DNA from: Leptospira ellinghausenii
GTDB taxonomy: Bacteria; Spirochaetota; Leptospiria; Leptospirales; Leptospiraceae
Direction of reading: 5' to 3'
Assembly (NCBI RefSeq): GCF_003114815.1
Contig: NZ_BFAZ01000006.1
Location: forward strand, 310,001-374,000
DNA length: 64,000 nt
The translations under genes and the position numbers were made by a program. Below, one piece after another: positions 9,667 through 18,581 of this stretch. The notes below the pieces were generated by a model that did not search any database, was not told the origin of the DNA, and saw nothing but the letters and a program-made list of their open reading frames with translations. Each line of letters opens with the position of its first letter. The first letter of the stretch is position 1.

Positions 9667-12600
9667 TTAAGCGGCTAGAAATTCCAAAATCCCCAAAAGT
9701 TTTTTAATTTTTTTCAAATCATCTTTTTCGATATTCGTATAACGGAGAACAGATGGTTCCGTTGGGGCAATCGTTAGCCCCTTAAATTGGCCCATGGCCT
9801 GGATCACTCTGTCCGGATTCCCCCTGAAGTAGGTTCCACATTTGAACAAAATCTCCTCTGGTTTTTCAGTCACAAATTCGAAACCTAAATTGGATGATAA
9901 AGTTCTGATTTTTTCCAATTCGACAAAAGTTTTTGCAATCTGTGGGAGTTCGCCAAATCTATCTTCCATCTCAAGTGCCAATTCCTCAATTTCATCTAAA
10001 TTAGCAGACCCTTCAAATCGTTTATAAAATTCAATTTTTTGTTTTGTGTCAGGGATGTATTCGTCTGGAAGATAAAAATTAGTTTTTAAATTCACAGCAG
10101 TTCGGACTTCCACTCGAACCTCTTCCCCTTTGATTCTAGAGATGGACTCTTCTAACATTTTTACATAGAGATCAAATCCAACTTCCATGATATCGCCAGA
10201 CTGCTCTTTTCCAAGCAAATTCCCGGCTCCGCGGATTTCCAAATCTCGCATCGCCACCTTAAATCCAGAACCTAACTCTTGGTATTCGAAGATTGTATTG
10301 AGCCTTTTTTCGGCAAGTTCCGTCATCAGTTTTTTGGAAGGATAAAACATATATGCATATGCTTTTCGATCAGACCTTCCGACACGACCTCGGATTTGGT
10401 ACAATTGGGATAAACCAAACATATCTGCTCGTTTTACGATTAAGGTGTTGACATTTGGCATGTCTATACCCGATTCAATGATCGTGGTAGTTACTAAAAT
10501 ATCATACTTTCGTTCATAAAAATCCACTAGAGTTTCTTCAATTTCATCCTCTGTCAATTGTCCATGCAAAATACCAACAGATACTTCCGGGACTAAAGTC
10601 CTTACATAAGAAGCTTCTTCTTCAATTGACTCAACGCGGTTGTATAAATAGAATACCTGCCCACCCCTTTCAATTTCCTTTCGAATTGCTTCTTGGATCA
10701 GAGTATCATCTTCTTCCAAAACATATGTTTCGACACTTTGCCTATTTTTCGGTGCAGTGGAAATGATAGAAAGTTCTCGAATTCCCGTGAGTGCCATATG
10801 CAAGGTTCTAGGTATTGGAGTTGCCGTTAAGGTTAATACATCAACAAGGTTTTTGAATTTTTTAATCGATTCCTTATGAGTGACACCAAATTTTTGTTCT
10901 TCATCGATGATGAGTAACCCCAAATTTTTGGGTTTTACCTTCGAAGACAAAATTGCATGTGTCCCAATTAACATATCAATTTTACCTTCTGTAAAATTTT
11001 TTAAATCTTCGCGTATCTCCGCAGGGGATCTAAATCTAGATACAAATGCTATCTTAATCGGATAGTTTTCATACCTCTGTTTGAATGTATTAAAATGTTG
11101 GAGTGAAAGAATGGTTGTTGGTGTGAGTAACATGACTTGTTTACCAGCCATGATTACTTTAAATGCTGCGCGAATTGCAACTTCCGTTTTTCCATACCCA
11201 ACATCACCACATACCAAACGATCCATCGGTCGAGACGACTCTAAGTCTTGTTTGACGGCTTCAATTGCTGATATTTGATCTGGTGTCTCCTCAAATTCAA
11301 ATGCAGCTTCAAACTCTTCCTGCCAAATTGTATCAGGAGGAAATGCAAAACCATTTAACTTCATTCGATTCGAATAAAGTAACACGAGTTCCTCGGCAAG
11401 TTTATCAACTGACTCTTGGACACGTTCTTTAGCCTTTTTCCAAGAATTTTTTCCTAACGTATCGAGTTTAGGAGAATCAGTCCCTCCAATGTATTTTTGT
11501 ACAAGGGAAATTTGATCCAATGGAACAAATAGACTATCACCTCCCGCATATTCTAATTTAAGGAAATCTCTTTCCTTTCCATCAGCCTTTGTTCGTTCCA
11601 TTTTAATGAAACGACCCACACCATGATTCACATGGACAATGTAATCTCCTTCTTTTAAATCGATGAAGGATTCGATCATCTGAGAGGATTGTTTCTTATA
11701 ACGAGTTTTACGTTTGTATTGACGTCCAAACAAATCATTATCTGTAAAAACGTGGATACCTTTTTCCACCAAGTGGAACCCACGTTTCAACTCAGATAAA
11801 ATCAAATGGATTCCTGGTGTCGTATTGCCAAAGGGAAATGGAGTTGGTTCTTCCGAGTTTTCTCCAATGGTGTTTACTTCTGTTTCAGAAAATAAACCTT
11901 TTAGTCGCAACATTTGTGCGAGAAATGAAGAAGTGATATAGATACTCTGATTTGGATTTTCGGAAAGTAATTCTAAAAAATGTTCCTTTGCTTCTCTGAT
12001 TTTCCCTCGGAAACCTTTTACCTCTGTGATAGGTGCATAACCAAAATTATGTGTCAGATTTGGTAGTAGAGTGAATTGAATTCCTTTCGTTTCTTCAGAT
12101 GTTAGGGCGTCCCATTCGGAACCAAACGATAATAATTCATTTGGAGGTAAACAAACGGATTCTTCTTTTTTTTTCTCAAATAAGGTATTGTATTCTCTCT
12201 CCATTCCATAGGATCTTTCTTTTGTTTCCTGAAACTTTGGGAAAATAAGGATGGGTGATTCCTTAAAAAATTCCAAAAAACCTTCTTGTTTTCTTACCAA
12301 TGGTAAATGTTCCTCGATGATTTCCAATTCGGAATCAAGAGGAATTCGTTTATCAGAATATTCTTTTAGTAGAGTATGGTATTTTTCTAATTCACTTTTT
12401 GTTACAATGGTTTCATTTGCAGCTGTAATAACAATTTCACTAATTTTGGAAATTGATTTCTGTGTATTTGGATCAAATGTTCTAATTTCATCCACAGTAT
12501 CACCAAAAAAATCAATCCGAACTGGATTTGGCAAATAAGGTGTGTAAATATCGAGAATTCCACCTTTTAAACTAAAATGACCAAATTGTTCACAAACTTC

Positions 12601-13089
12601 TTCACGATGGTATCCAAGTTGTACGAGTTCAGACAATAAAGATTCCAAAGGAAAATCAACACCAAGTTTTAAGGCAATTGATTTTCCATTTAAACTTTCT
12701 TTGTTTGGAAGTTTACGAAGGAAGGCTGAAACCGAAGTTACCACCAAACATCGTCCACCTGTTAAAATTCGGTTAATCGTTAGTATACGATCTCGTTTCC
12801 ACTCCGCTTGCCATTTTGTATATTCATAAGGAATATTTTCGGGACCAGGAAAAAAATAGATATTTTCTTTCGAAACAAAACTTAAGAGTTCTCGTGAAAA
12901 ACTTTCTGCATCTTGGTTTGTTGGTAGGATGACGACAAAAGTATTTTTTGCGTATTTGTTTTGAAAGAGTTCGCTTGTGACAAAAGAATGGGCAGACTCA
13001 GGGATACCACTGAGACTCACAAGAGTATCTTTTGCTTCTGCAAAAACTTCTTTAGGTTCGTAGGGTCTAATTTGAATTTCTTTTGTCAT
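9667..13089 (-). CDS. mfd: Transcription-repair coupling factor Mfd
   Basis: A 1140-residue ATP-dependent translocase that removes stalled RNA polymerase and recruits UvrA. Domains in order: UvrB-like N-terminal modules (about 1-350), the RNA polymerase-interacting domain containing GDYIVHVNHGVGRF (about 480), SF2 motor with Walker A GDVGYGKTEVA (about 630) and Walker B IIDEEQKFG (about 730), the second RecA lobe with RGRVGRSDRKAYAY, and a C-terminal TRCF domain. The length is normal for Mfd. It begins 6 bp after panC. uvrA, its partner, is at 29221-32112. No defect is seen. Confidence 0.98.
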   Translation of the reverse strand: MTKEIQIRPYEPKEVFAEAKDTLVSLSGIPESAHSFVTSELFQNKYAKNTFVVILPTNQDAESFSRELLSFVSKENIYFFPGPENIPYEYTKWQAEWKRDRILTINRILTGGRCLVVTSVSAFLRKLPNKESLNGKSIALKLGVDFPLESLLSELVQLGYHREEVCEQFGHFSLKGGILDIYTPYLPNPVRIDFFGDTVDEIRTFDPNTQKSISKISEIVITAANETIVTKSELEKYHTLLKEYSDKRIPLDSELEIIEEHLPLVRKQEGFLEFFKESPILIFPKFQETKERSYGMEREYNTLFEKKKEESVCLPPNELLSFGSEWDALTSEETKGIQFTLLPNLTHNFGYAPITEVKGFRGKIREAKEHFLELLSENPNQSIYITSSFLAQMLRLKGLFSETEVNTIGENSEEPTPFPFGNTTPGIHLILSELKRGFHLVEKGIHVFTDNDLFGRQYKRKTRYKKQSSQMIESFIDLKEGDYIVHVNHGVGRFIKMERTKADGKERDFLKLEYAGGDSLFVPLDQISLVQKYIGGTDSPKLDTLGKNSWKKAKERVQESVDKLAEELVLLYSNRMKLNGFAFPPDTIWQEEFEAAFEFEETPDQISAIEAVKQDLESSRPMDRLVCGDVGYGKTEVAIRAAFKVIMAGKQVMLLTPTTILSLQHFNTFKQRYENYPIKIAFVSRFRSPAEIREDLKNFTEGKIDMLIGTHAILSSKVKPKNLGLLIIDEEQKFGVTHKESIKKFKNLVDVLTLTATPIPRTLHMALTGIRELSIISTAPKNRQSVETYVLEEDDTLIQEAIRKEIERGGQVFYLYNRVESIEEEASYVRTLVPEVSVGILHGQLTEDEIEETLVDFYERKYDILVTTTIIESGIDMPNVNTLIVKRADMFGLSQLYQIRGRVGRSDRKAYAYMFYPSKKLMTELAEKRLNTIFEYQELGSGFKVAMRDLEIRGAGNLLGKEQSGDIMEVGFDLYVKMLEESISRIKGEEVRVEVRTAVNLKTNFYLPDEYIPDTKQKIEFYKRFEGSANLDEIEELALEMEDRFGELPQIAKTFVELEKIRTLSSNLGFEFVTEKPEEILFKCGTYFRGNPDRVIQAMGQFKGLTIAPTEPSVLRYTNIEKDDLKKIKKLLGILEFLAA

Positions 13090-13095
13090 TTTGGA

Positions 13096-13950
13096 TCATT
13101 CGGGACAAACGAAGATTTCGTTGTCGATCAAACGGACCTCACCTACAAAAACAGCAGTTGCAAGTAACACGTTTCCTTTTAGTTCTGTGATTGGTTGTAA
13201 TGTGATGGGGTGCACAACTTCTAAATAATCAATTTTGATGTTTGTTCCTGTTAAAAGAAAATCAGAAAGGATTTCCTTCCATACTGTTATGTTCTTTTCA
13301 CCACCTAATAGTGTCTTCTTGGCAAGTTGGAACATTCTTGGAATTAGGGTCGCAGTTTCTCTATCTTTTTTTGATAAACGTAGGTTCCTAGAACTCATGG
13401 CCAGTCCATCATCTTCTCGTTTTGTCGGTACACCGACAATTTTCATAGGAAAATTGAGTTCGTCTACAAGTGAGGAAATTACTCGGAATTGTTGGTAATC
13501 TTTTAAACCAAAAAAACCATAGTCTGCCTCTGTTAAATGAAAGAGTTTTGAAACAATCTGAAGAACTCCTTCAAAATGCCCAGGTCTTGTCCTTCCGCAA
13601 AGAGTTTTTTGTAGCGACGGAATACTCATCTGGATGGGTGTTTCCGTTTTTGGGTACATGACACCAACACTAGGCAAAAATACTAAATCTACCCCATTTT
13701 CTTCGCATAACTTTAAATCAGCTTCCGTGTTATTGGGATAAGCTTCAAAATCCTTTGGATCATTGAATTGGGTTGGATTGATGAAAATGGAGACAATGGT
13801 TTTTGTACATTGTTTTTTGGAGTGGTGAACCAAATCCATATGGCCCGCATGAAGCGTTCCCATGGTAGGACAAAAACCAAGAGTTTCCTTTTGTTGTTTC
13901 CATTCTTGAATGATTTTTTTTAATTCTGAAATCTCGGAGACAACTTTCAT
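13096..13950 (-). CDS. panC: Pantoate--beta-alanine ligase PanC
   Basis: Last step of pantothenate synthesis: joins pantoate and beta-alanine with ATP. The 284-residue protein has the HIGH-like nucleotide motif PTMGTLHAGHMDLV at residues 29-42, FINPTQF, and the KMSKS-like region LAMSSRNLRLS. Length and motifs are typical. The start codon overlaps the stop codon of hisD by 4 bp, and mfd follows after 6 bp, so hisD-panC-mfd is very likely one transcript with translational coupling between hisD and panC. Confidence 0.97.
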   Translation of the reverse strand: MKVVSEISELKKIIQEWKQQKETLGFCPTMGTLHAGHMDLVHHSKKQCTKTIVSIFINPTQFNDPKDFEAYPNNTEADLKLCEENGVDLVFLPSVGVMYPKTETPIQMSIPSLQKTLCGRTRPGHFEGVLQIVSKLFHLTEADYGFFGLKDYQQFRVISSLVDELNFPMKIVGVPTKREDDGLAMSSRNLRLSKKDRETATLIPRMFQLAKKTLLGGEKNITVWKEILSDFLLTGTNIKIDYLEVVHPITLQPITELKGNVLLATAVFVGEVRLIDNEIFVCPE

Positions 13951-15239
13951 GTTTGGCCTTTGGTTCTCACTTTTACACTCGTTCCATGTTCTTCATCCAG
14001 ACCTTCTAGTTCCGACATAAGTTTCACATATGGGTACAAAGTTTCGAGTGATTCCTTTGTGACTTCTTGAAACGTTACCCGTTTTAGAAACGTATCCACA
14101 CCCAGAGAAGAGTAAATCCTACTTCCTCTGGCTGTTGGTAAGATATGATTGGTTCCAGAGATATAATCTCCCATCGCCACTGGAGAATAAGGACCTAAAA
14201 ATACACTCCCTGCATGTTCAATTTTCGCAAACACAGAATCATTATCCCTAGTTTGGATTTCTAAATGTTCTGGCGCTAATTCATTCGAAAACCAGATACA
14301 ATCCTCCATCGTAGGGAATACGAGAATGCTAGAATTTTCATAAATTGCCTTTTGTTTCATTTCTAAACGTTTTGGACGTTCACGAAATGCGATTTCCAAT
14401 TCGTCTCTGACTTTCTCTGCAAATGAAACTTCCGTAGTGAGTAAAATCGCTGAACTATCCTCACCATGTTCCGCTTGGGATAACATATCACAGGCGATCC
14501 ACTTTGGATTTGATGTTGCATCGGCAATGATACAAACTTCACTTGGACCTGCAGGGCTATCAATCCCAATGAGTCCTTGGCCACTTAAGTACGATTTGGC
14601 GGCGGCAACATAGGAATTCCCAGGTCCAACAATGAACTCTGATTTGGGAACTGACTCGGTTCCATACGCAGCTGCCGCAATTCCTTGAGCTCCACCAACT
14701 GTTACAATCCGGTCAATCTCCAAAATCTGGGTAAGCCAAACTAAAATCTCGGGGATTCCTTCTTTTTGTGGGGGTGTGATGAGTTGGATCGATTGAACTC
14801 CAGCAATTTTTGCAGGGATGATTCCCATAAGGACACTCGAAGGATACAAAGCCTTCCCACCAGGAGCATACACAGCAAGGGAAGGAATGGGAGTGTATTT
14901 GACACCCAATCGATTTCCATCGATCACCTTAGACCATGCCTCTCGTTTCTGGGCCATGTGAAAGGCTTCAATATTGCTTTTTGCTCTTAAAAATGCTTCT
15001 TTGGTTTTGGAATCAACATTCGTTTGGATTTCTTTAGGGTTGAGTGTCAGTTTCGAAAGTTTGATGCCATCAAACTTTTCTGTATAACAAAAAAGAGCAG
15101 AATCCCCTTTGGTTCGCACATCTTCCAAAATGGGTAAAATCCGACTTGTTGCGGAACTTAAGTCTTCCCTTGCACCCGACAGAAAACGTGAGTATACCTC
15201 TTTAGAATTTCGATCACAGGAAAGAATGGGAATCGGCAT
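13947..15239 (-). CDS. hisD: Histidinol dehydrogenase HisD
   Basis: Zinc enzyme that oxidises L-histidinol to L-histidine in two NAD-dependent steps. The 430 residues include the family blocks YAPGGKALYPSSVLM, GPSEVCIIAD, SQAEHGEDSS and the catalytic Glu-His in ELAPEHLEI, then the GDYISGTNHILPT metal-site region. Length is as usual for HisD. It overlaps panC by 4 bp. A hairpin lies between its start and the preceding gene (15246-15277). hisC is far away at 41412, so histidine genes are scattered in this genome rather than in one operon. Confidence 0.97.
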   Translation of the reverse strand: MPIPILSCDRNSKEVYSRFLSGAREDLSSATSRILPILEDVRTKGDSALFCYTEKFDGIKLSKLTLNPKEIQTNVDSKTKEAFLRAKSNIEAFHMAQKREAWSKVIDGNRLGVKYTPIPSLAVYAPGGKALYPSSVLMGIIPAKIAGVQSIQLITPPQKEGIPEILVWLTQILEIDRIVTVGGAQGIAAAAYGTESVPKSEFIVGPGNSYVAAAKSYLSGQGLIGIDSPAGPSEVCIIADATSNPKWIACDMLSQAEHGEDSSAILLTTEVSFAEKVRDELEIAFRERPKRLEMKQKAIYENSSILVFPTMEDCIWFSNELAPEHLEIQTRDNDSVFAKIEHAGSVFLGPYSPVAMGDYISGTNHILPTARGSRIYSSLGVDTFLKRVTFQEVTKESLETLYPYVKLMSELEGLDEEHGTSVKVRTKGQT

Positions 15240-15245
15240 AATTTC

Positions 15246-15277
15246 AGCTTGGAAGGAAGTGCCTTCCTAAACAAGCT
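15246..15277 (-). promoter_or_regulatory. Hairpin in the region just upstream of hisD
   Basis: GGAAGG (15251-15256) pairs with CCTTCC (15262-15267) around a five-base loop, and an outer AGCTT (15246-15250) pairs with AAGCT (15273-15277) across a five-base bulge. In the direction of hisD transcription no T-run follows the stem, so it is not a good intrinsic terminator for the upstream gene. On the plus strand a short T-run follows, but no plus-strand gene ends here. It may shape the hisD leader or act as a DNA palindrome. Weak evidence. Confidence 0.3.
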
Positions 15278-15282
15278 TTTTG

Positions 15283-16464
15283 TCAAAAACGAGAGGAGAT
15301 TTCGATTTGGTAACGGGATCCTACTTCCCTAACCAATTTGGATTGGGAAATACCAGACTCAGGTACCATCGATGCATACACCCTTTGGTTTTCACTCCCA
15401 AGAGGAAATCCCTGTTCATACGTCGCCACATTCCGTTTGGCAGAAAAATACGAATCTACCAAGTTATAAATTAAAAACGCACCAAGTAACCCAGCTCCTG
15501 CTTGGATCACACCTAACTCTGATTTTGCGCGATTAAAACTTGTCTCCGCATTATTTCGATTGAGTAACCATAAAACTTGAGTGTCAGCTCGGTCAGCGAG
15601 TACGGCTCCAAGGATCACTGCGGATTGGTAATCGGACCTTGCTGCTAAAAAACGATTGTACGAATTTGCATACACCGCAACTGCCGAAATGGCTATGGCG
15701 GGATAGGAGTACAATTTCCAATCCTTACCATCAATGTACTTTTGCCCCCATCCAGGCAAAACAGAAGATCGCCATAAAGTAGACCAATATGGAGTTTCAT
15801 AATAATCCTCAGGAATTTCTTTCCGAATGATTCTTTCTTGCCGTTTTGCAAAATTATTTGCTCTTTCCTTGGAATCAGACAATACAACACGTTGTTTGAC
15901 GGTCAGTGTTTTGTTCCGAGGATTTTCTAGGACCAAATCATAAATCCCTGTGTCTGTATCAGGATCAACTGCAAATGTTGCCTTTGCAATCGAATCGGAT
16001 TCAATCACCACTTTTTTAGCGGGGATTCGTTTCCCTCCAGTAACCATATACACTTTCATGGGATGGATAAAATCTTTACCCTCGAGTAAAAAAACTTTTT
16101 CTTTTTCTTCCTTTGATACGGAATACACTGAGTCCTTAGAAAGAGTGGGAACACGAGAAACAACTACTTCAAATTTCACCCAATCAGAATAACTACCAAC
16201 TTTTCCTAGTTTGTTGATTACCGCCACTCGGTGTTCATAAACACCAGAAGTATAATTGACCAAATCATAACTTGTTCCCTTTACTTTTTCAGATAAAACC
16301 AAATAACCGCTGGAATTTTTAATTTCCAAAACATAACCAGTAGCACCTTCCACTTCCATCCAACGTAACTGGTGTTGGGTGCCCTCTTCTCCGTCTGGTT
16401 CTCCCCAAATAGGAAAACCAATCAATATGAAAATGAAAAGTACAATCGCTTTTTTATTCCACAT
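15283..16464 (-). CDS. Exported protein with FN3-like domain and DUF5683-like region
   Basis: A 393-residue protein with an N-terminal signal peptide (MWNKKAIVLFIFILIGFPIWG). Residues about 30-100 look like a fibronectin type III domain (LRWMEVEGATGYVLEIKNS), followed by an IPT/TIG-like strand-rich stretch. The C-terminal half has SSVLPGWGQKYIDG plus two or three hydrophobic segments, the pattern of DUF5683 proteins. It is probably in the inner membrane or envelope. Its start overlaps the end of the FecR/FN3 gene by 11 bp, so the two are translationally coupled. Both share FN3-like strands, which suggests they work together with the cyclase upstream. Function unknown. Confidence 0.7.
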   Translation of the reverse strand: MWNKKAIVLFIFILIGFPIWGEPDGEEGTQHQLRWMEVEGATGYVLEIKNSSGYLVLSEKVKGTSYDLVNYTSGVYEHRVAVINKLGKVGSYSDWVKFEVVVSRVPTLSKDSVYSVSKEEKEKVFLLEGKDFIHPMKVYMVTGGKRIPAKKVVIESDSIAKATFAVDPDTDTGIYDLVLENPRNKTLTVKQRVVLSDSKERANNFAKRQERIIRKEIPEDYYETPYWSTLWRSSVLPGWGQKYIDGKDWKLYSYPAIAISAVAVYANSYNRFLAARSDYQSAVILGAVLADRADTQVLWLLNRNNAETSFNRAKSELGVIQAGAGLLGAFLIYNLVDSYFSAKRNVATYEQGFPLGSENQRVYASMVPESGISQSKLVREVGSRYQIEISSRF

Positions 16465-18577
16465 AGATGGTACCTGGTGTGAGGATTTTCGGAACTTTTA
16501 GTTCTGGAACGGAAATGAAAAAATCTTGTTTGTTGGCAACGGATTCTCTTTCCGAACCATCATTCGACTTATAAAAGGAGGAAACTTCCCATCGAAACCT
16601 ACCCACATTTAATTTTTGGATATCAGTCATCTGGAATTTATTCGATGCAATTCGTTCATTCAGAATTACTTTTTCTCGAATGCCTGAAACATCAATGAGC
16701 TTCAATCGATATGCCGAAACTTTTTCCACTGGTTTCCAAGTAAAACTGATGAAATTTTTTGTAAAAAGATCGATTGTTTCATTTCGCCCTGGTGACAATA
16801 AATTAGGAGGTTCAATATTGGATACCATTTGGAAATATCTTGTGGGACTAACAGTGGATTCATCATCTGCAAGTTTCACTCGCCAATAGAATTTTCCAAA
16901 ATCCTTTGATTTAAATTCATAATAATTCCCAACCACCGATTCTTTCACTACCAAACTTTGAAAGTCGGCTTGTTTTGAAACTTGGATCTCATAGTTTGAT
17001 TTTCCAGTCAGTTTTTTCCATTTGAGAACAACAAGATTACGTTCATCAACCTCAACTTCTGCAGATTGGTTTGGTGAGATTAATTCCAATTCCTCTTTTG
17101 CAATGACAGTGAAAGAAAAAGATTTGGAATCAATCCGAGTGCCTTCATTTGTGATCCCTTTTACTCTCCAAAAATAGGTACCAAGTTTTAAACCTGTTGT
17201 AGATTTAAAAAAATTATTCTTAATTTTTTCTGTTTGGAGAATGGAAGAAAAATTAACATCACTACTCAACTCCCATTGGTAAGAATCAAAATCTTTATCA
17301 TCCTTCCATGAAAAGAATAATTGTGATTTGGTTTGTTCTTCTGCGATTACCTTACCCCGACTCGGTTCTAATAATTCGGGTGGTGAACTATTAGTTTTTT
17401 TCTGAATTTGAAACGTAATTACGGCTGAAGTTTTTTCTTCGATTCCAGGTAAACTTGACTTCGCTTTTATCTTCGCAAAATAAGTCCCTTCTTTTAAATT
17501 ATCAAACGCCAAAGATTGGTTTTGTGTCTGTTTTAAGGTAACAATATCTGTAAAAGCTTTATCGCGAGCAATTTGAACAGAATAGGAAGAATACAAATCC
17601 AAAACATTCCAAACAAATCGTACAACGGGAGTTTCATTTGAATAGGGAATCACTTCTTCATTTCTAGGTGATAATAATTTCAATGACGGATCATTTAAAA
17701 TCCTAAATTGGAATACTTCTGTTACGGATCTAGATTGAGTACTTGGATCGTTAAAAGACACTCTCCAGTAATAAGAACCTGGTTCCAATTTTTTTGAAAC
17801 ATTAGCGGATGATAACTTTTCTCTTATAATTGATTTGGAAAAATCAGGGAAAAGAGAAACTTCTATCATAGGAGAAGCACGTTTTATAGAATCCGAATTC
17901 CATCCTGAAATTGAAAAGTAAATTCGTTCCACTCCAGATTCAGAAAGAATATTTTTTCTGTCTTCTGGGCTGACAAGACGAAACAATTGTTTAGCAACTT
18001 TAACACCTGATTCGGAAACATTAGCAACTTGGTCCTTGGCAATTGTTTCTTCTTTTCCATTGGAGGTTACTTTCGCTTCCCCTTGGTCAACTTTGATATT
18101 TAATTCAGATTTTGTTTTATCGAGTTTTACATCACCATTTGTAACTTCAACAGTTTTGTCACCAGCAGTGATATTCATTTTGACATCACCAGAAGACCCA
18201 GACACCCGCGCTGCCTCAAAGGAACCATAGGCAAAATTAATATTGATATTTTTATCGGAAAGATCGAGTAAGATCATGGAATTTTCTGAAATGTTGATCT
18301 TTGTTCCATCATTTAAAGTTAAAACGGCATCGGACAATCCTTCTGTCCGGATCGTATCTCTATTTTTTACTTCCGTTTTTGATTCAATTAAATCCCAAAC
18401 AACAGCATCATTGTACTTTCTTAATACTGTTTTATTCTTAAATGTGATGATACCAATTGTTGGTTCACTGGAATCATTGGCTCTAAAATTTAAATTACGA
18501 TACAATAATACAGAAAATAGCAAAATTAATAATAATAATGCTGTTACTACAAATCTTGTATCATTTAACAAACGCAT
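16454..18577 (-). CDS. FecR-domain protein with fibronectin-like repeats
   Basis: From the ATG at 18577 the protein has 707 residues. A short cytoplasmic start and one membrane helix (about 7-25) lead into a FecR-like domain (about 50-170: DTIRTEGLSDAVLTLNDGTKI, then repeated beta strands). Four or five fibronectin-like repeats follow, with recurring patterns such as FxWN/FSWKD and GTYFWRVKG. The bulk is probably periplasmic. FecR domains usually bind a partner or ligand and can pass signals to the cytoplasm; here the natural partner is the membrane adenylate cyclase encoded 4 bp upstream. An in-frame start at 18649 would overlap the cyclase gene by 68 bp and put 24 unlikely residues before the membrane helix. 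Confidence 0.8.
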   Translation of the reverse strand: MRLLNDTRFVVTALLLLILLFSVLLYRNLNFRANDSSEPTIGIITFKNKTVLRKYNDAVVWDLIESKTEVKNRDTIRTEGLSDAVLTLNDGTKINISENSMILLDLSDKNININFAYGSFEAARVSGSSGDVKMNITAGDKTVEVTNGDVKLDKTKSELNIKVDQGEAKVTSNGKEETIAKDQVANVSESGVKVAKQLFRLVSPEDRKNILSESGVERIYFSISGWNSDSIKRASPMIEVSLFPDFSKSIIREKLSSANVSKKLEPGSYYWRVSFNDPSTQSRSVTEVFQFRILNDPSLKLLSPRNEEVIPYSNETPVVRFVWNVLDLYSSYSVQIARDKAFTDIVTLKQTQNQSLAFDNLKEGTYFAKIKAKSSLPGIEEKTSAVITFQIQKKTNSSPPELLEPSRGKVIAEEQTKSQLFFSWKDDKDFDSYQWELSSDVNFSSILQTEKIKNNFFKSTTGLKLGTYFWRVKGITNEGTRIDSKSFSFTVIAKEELELISPNQSAEVEVDERNLVVLKWKKLTGKSNYEIQVSKQADFQSLVVKESVVGNYYEFKSKDFGKFYWRVKLADDESTVSPTRYFQMVSNIEPPNLLSPGRNETIDLFTKNFISFTWKPVEKVSAYRLKLIDVSGIREKVILNERIASNKFQMTDIQKLNVGRFRWEVSSFYKSNDGSERESVANKQDFFISVPELKVPKILTPGTIYVE

Positions 18578-18581
18578 GGTT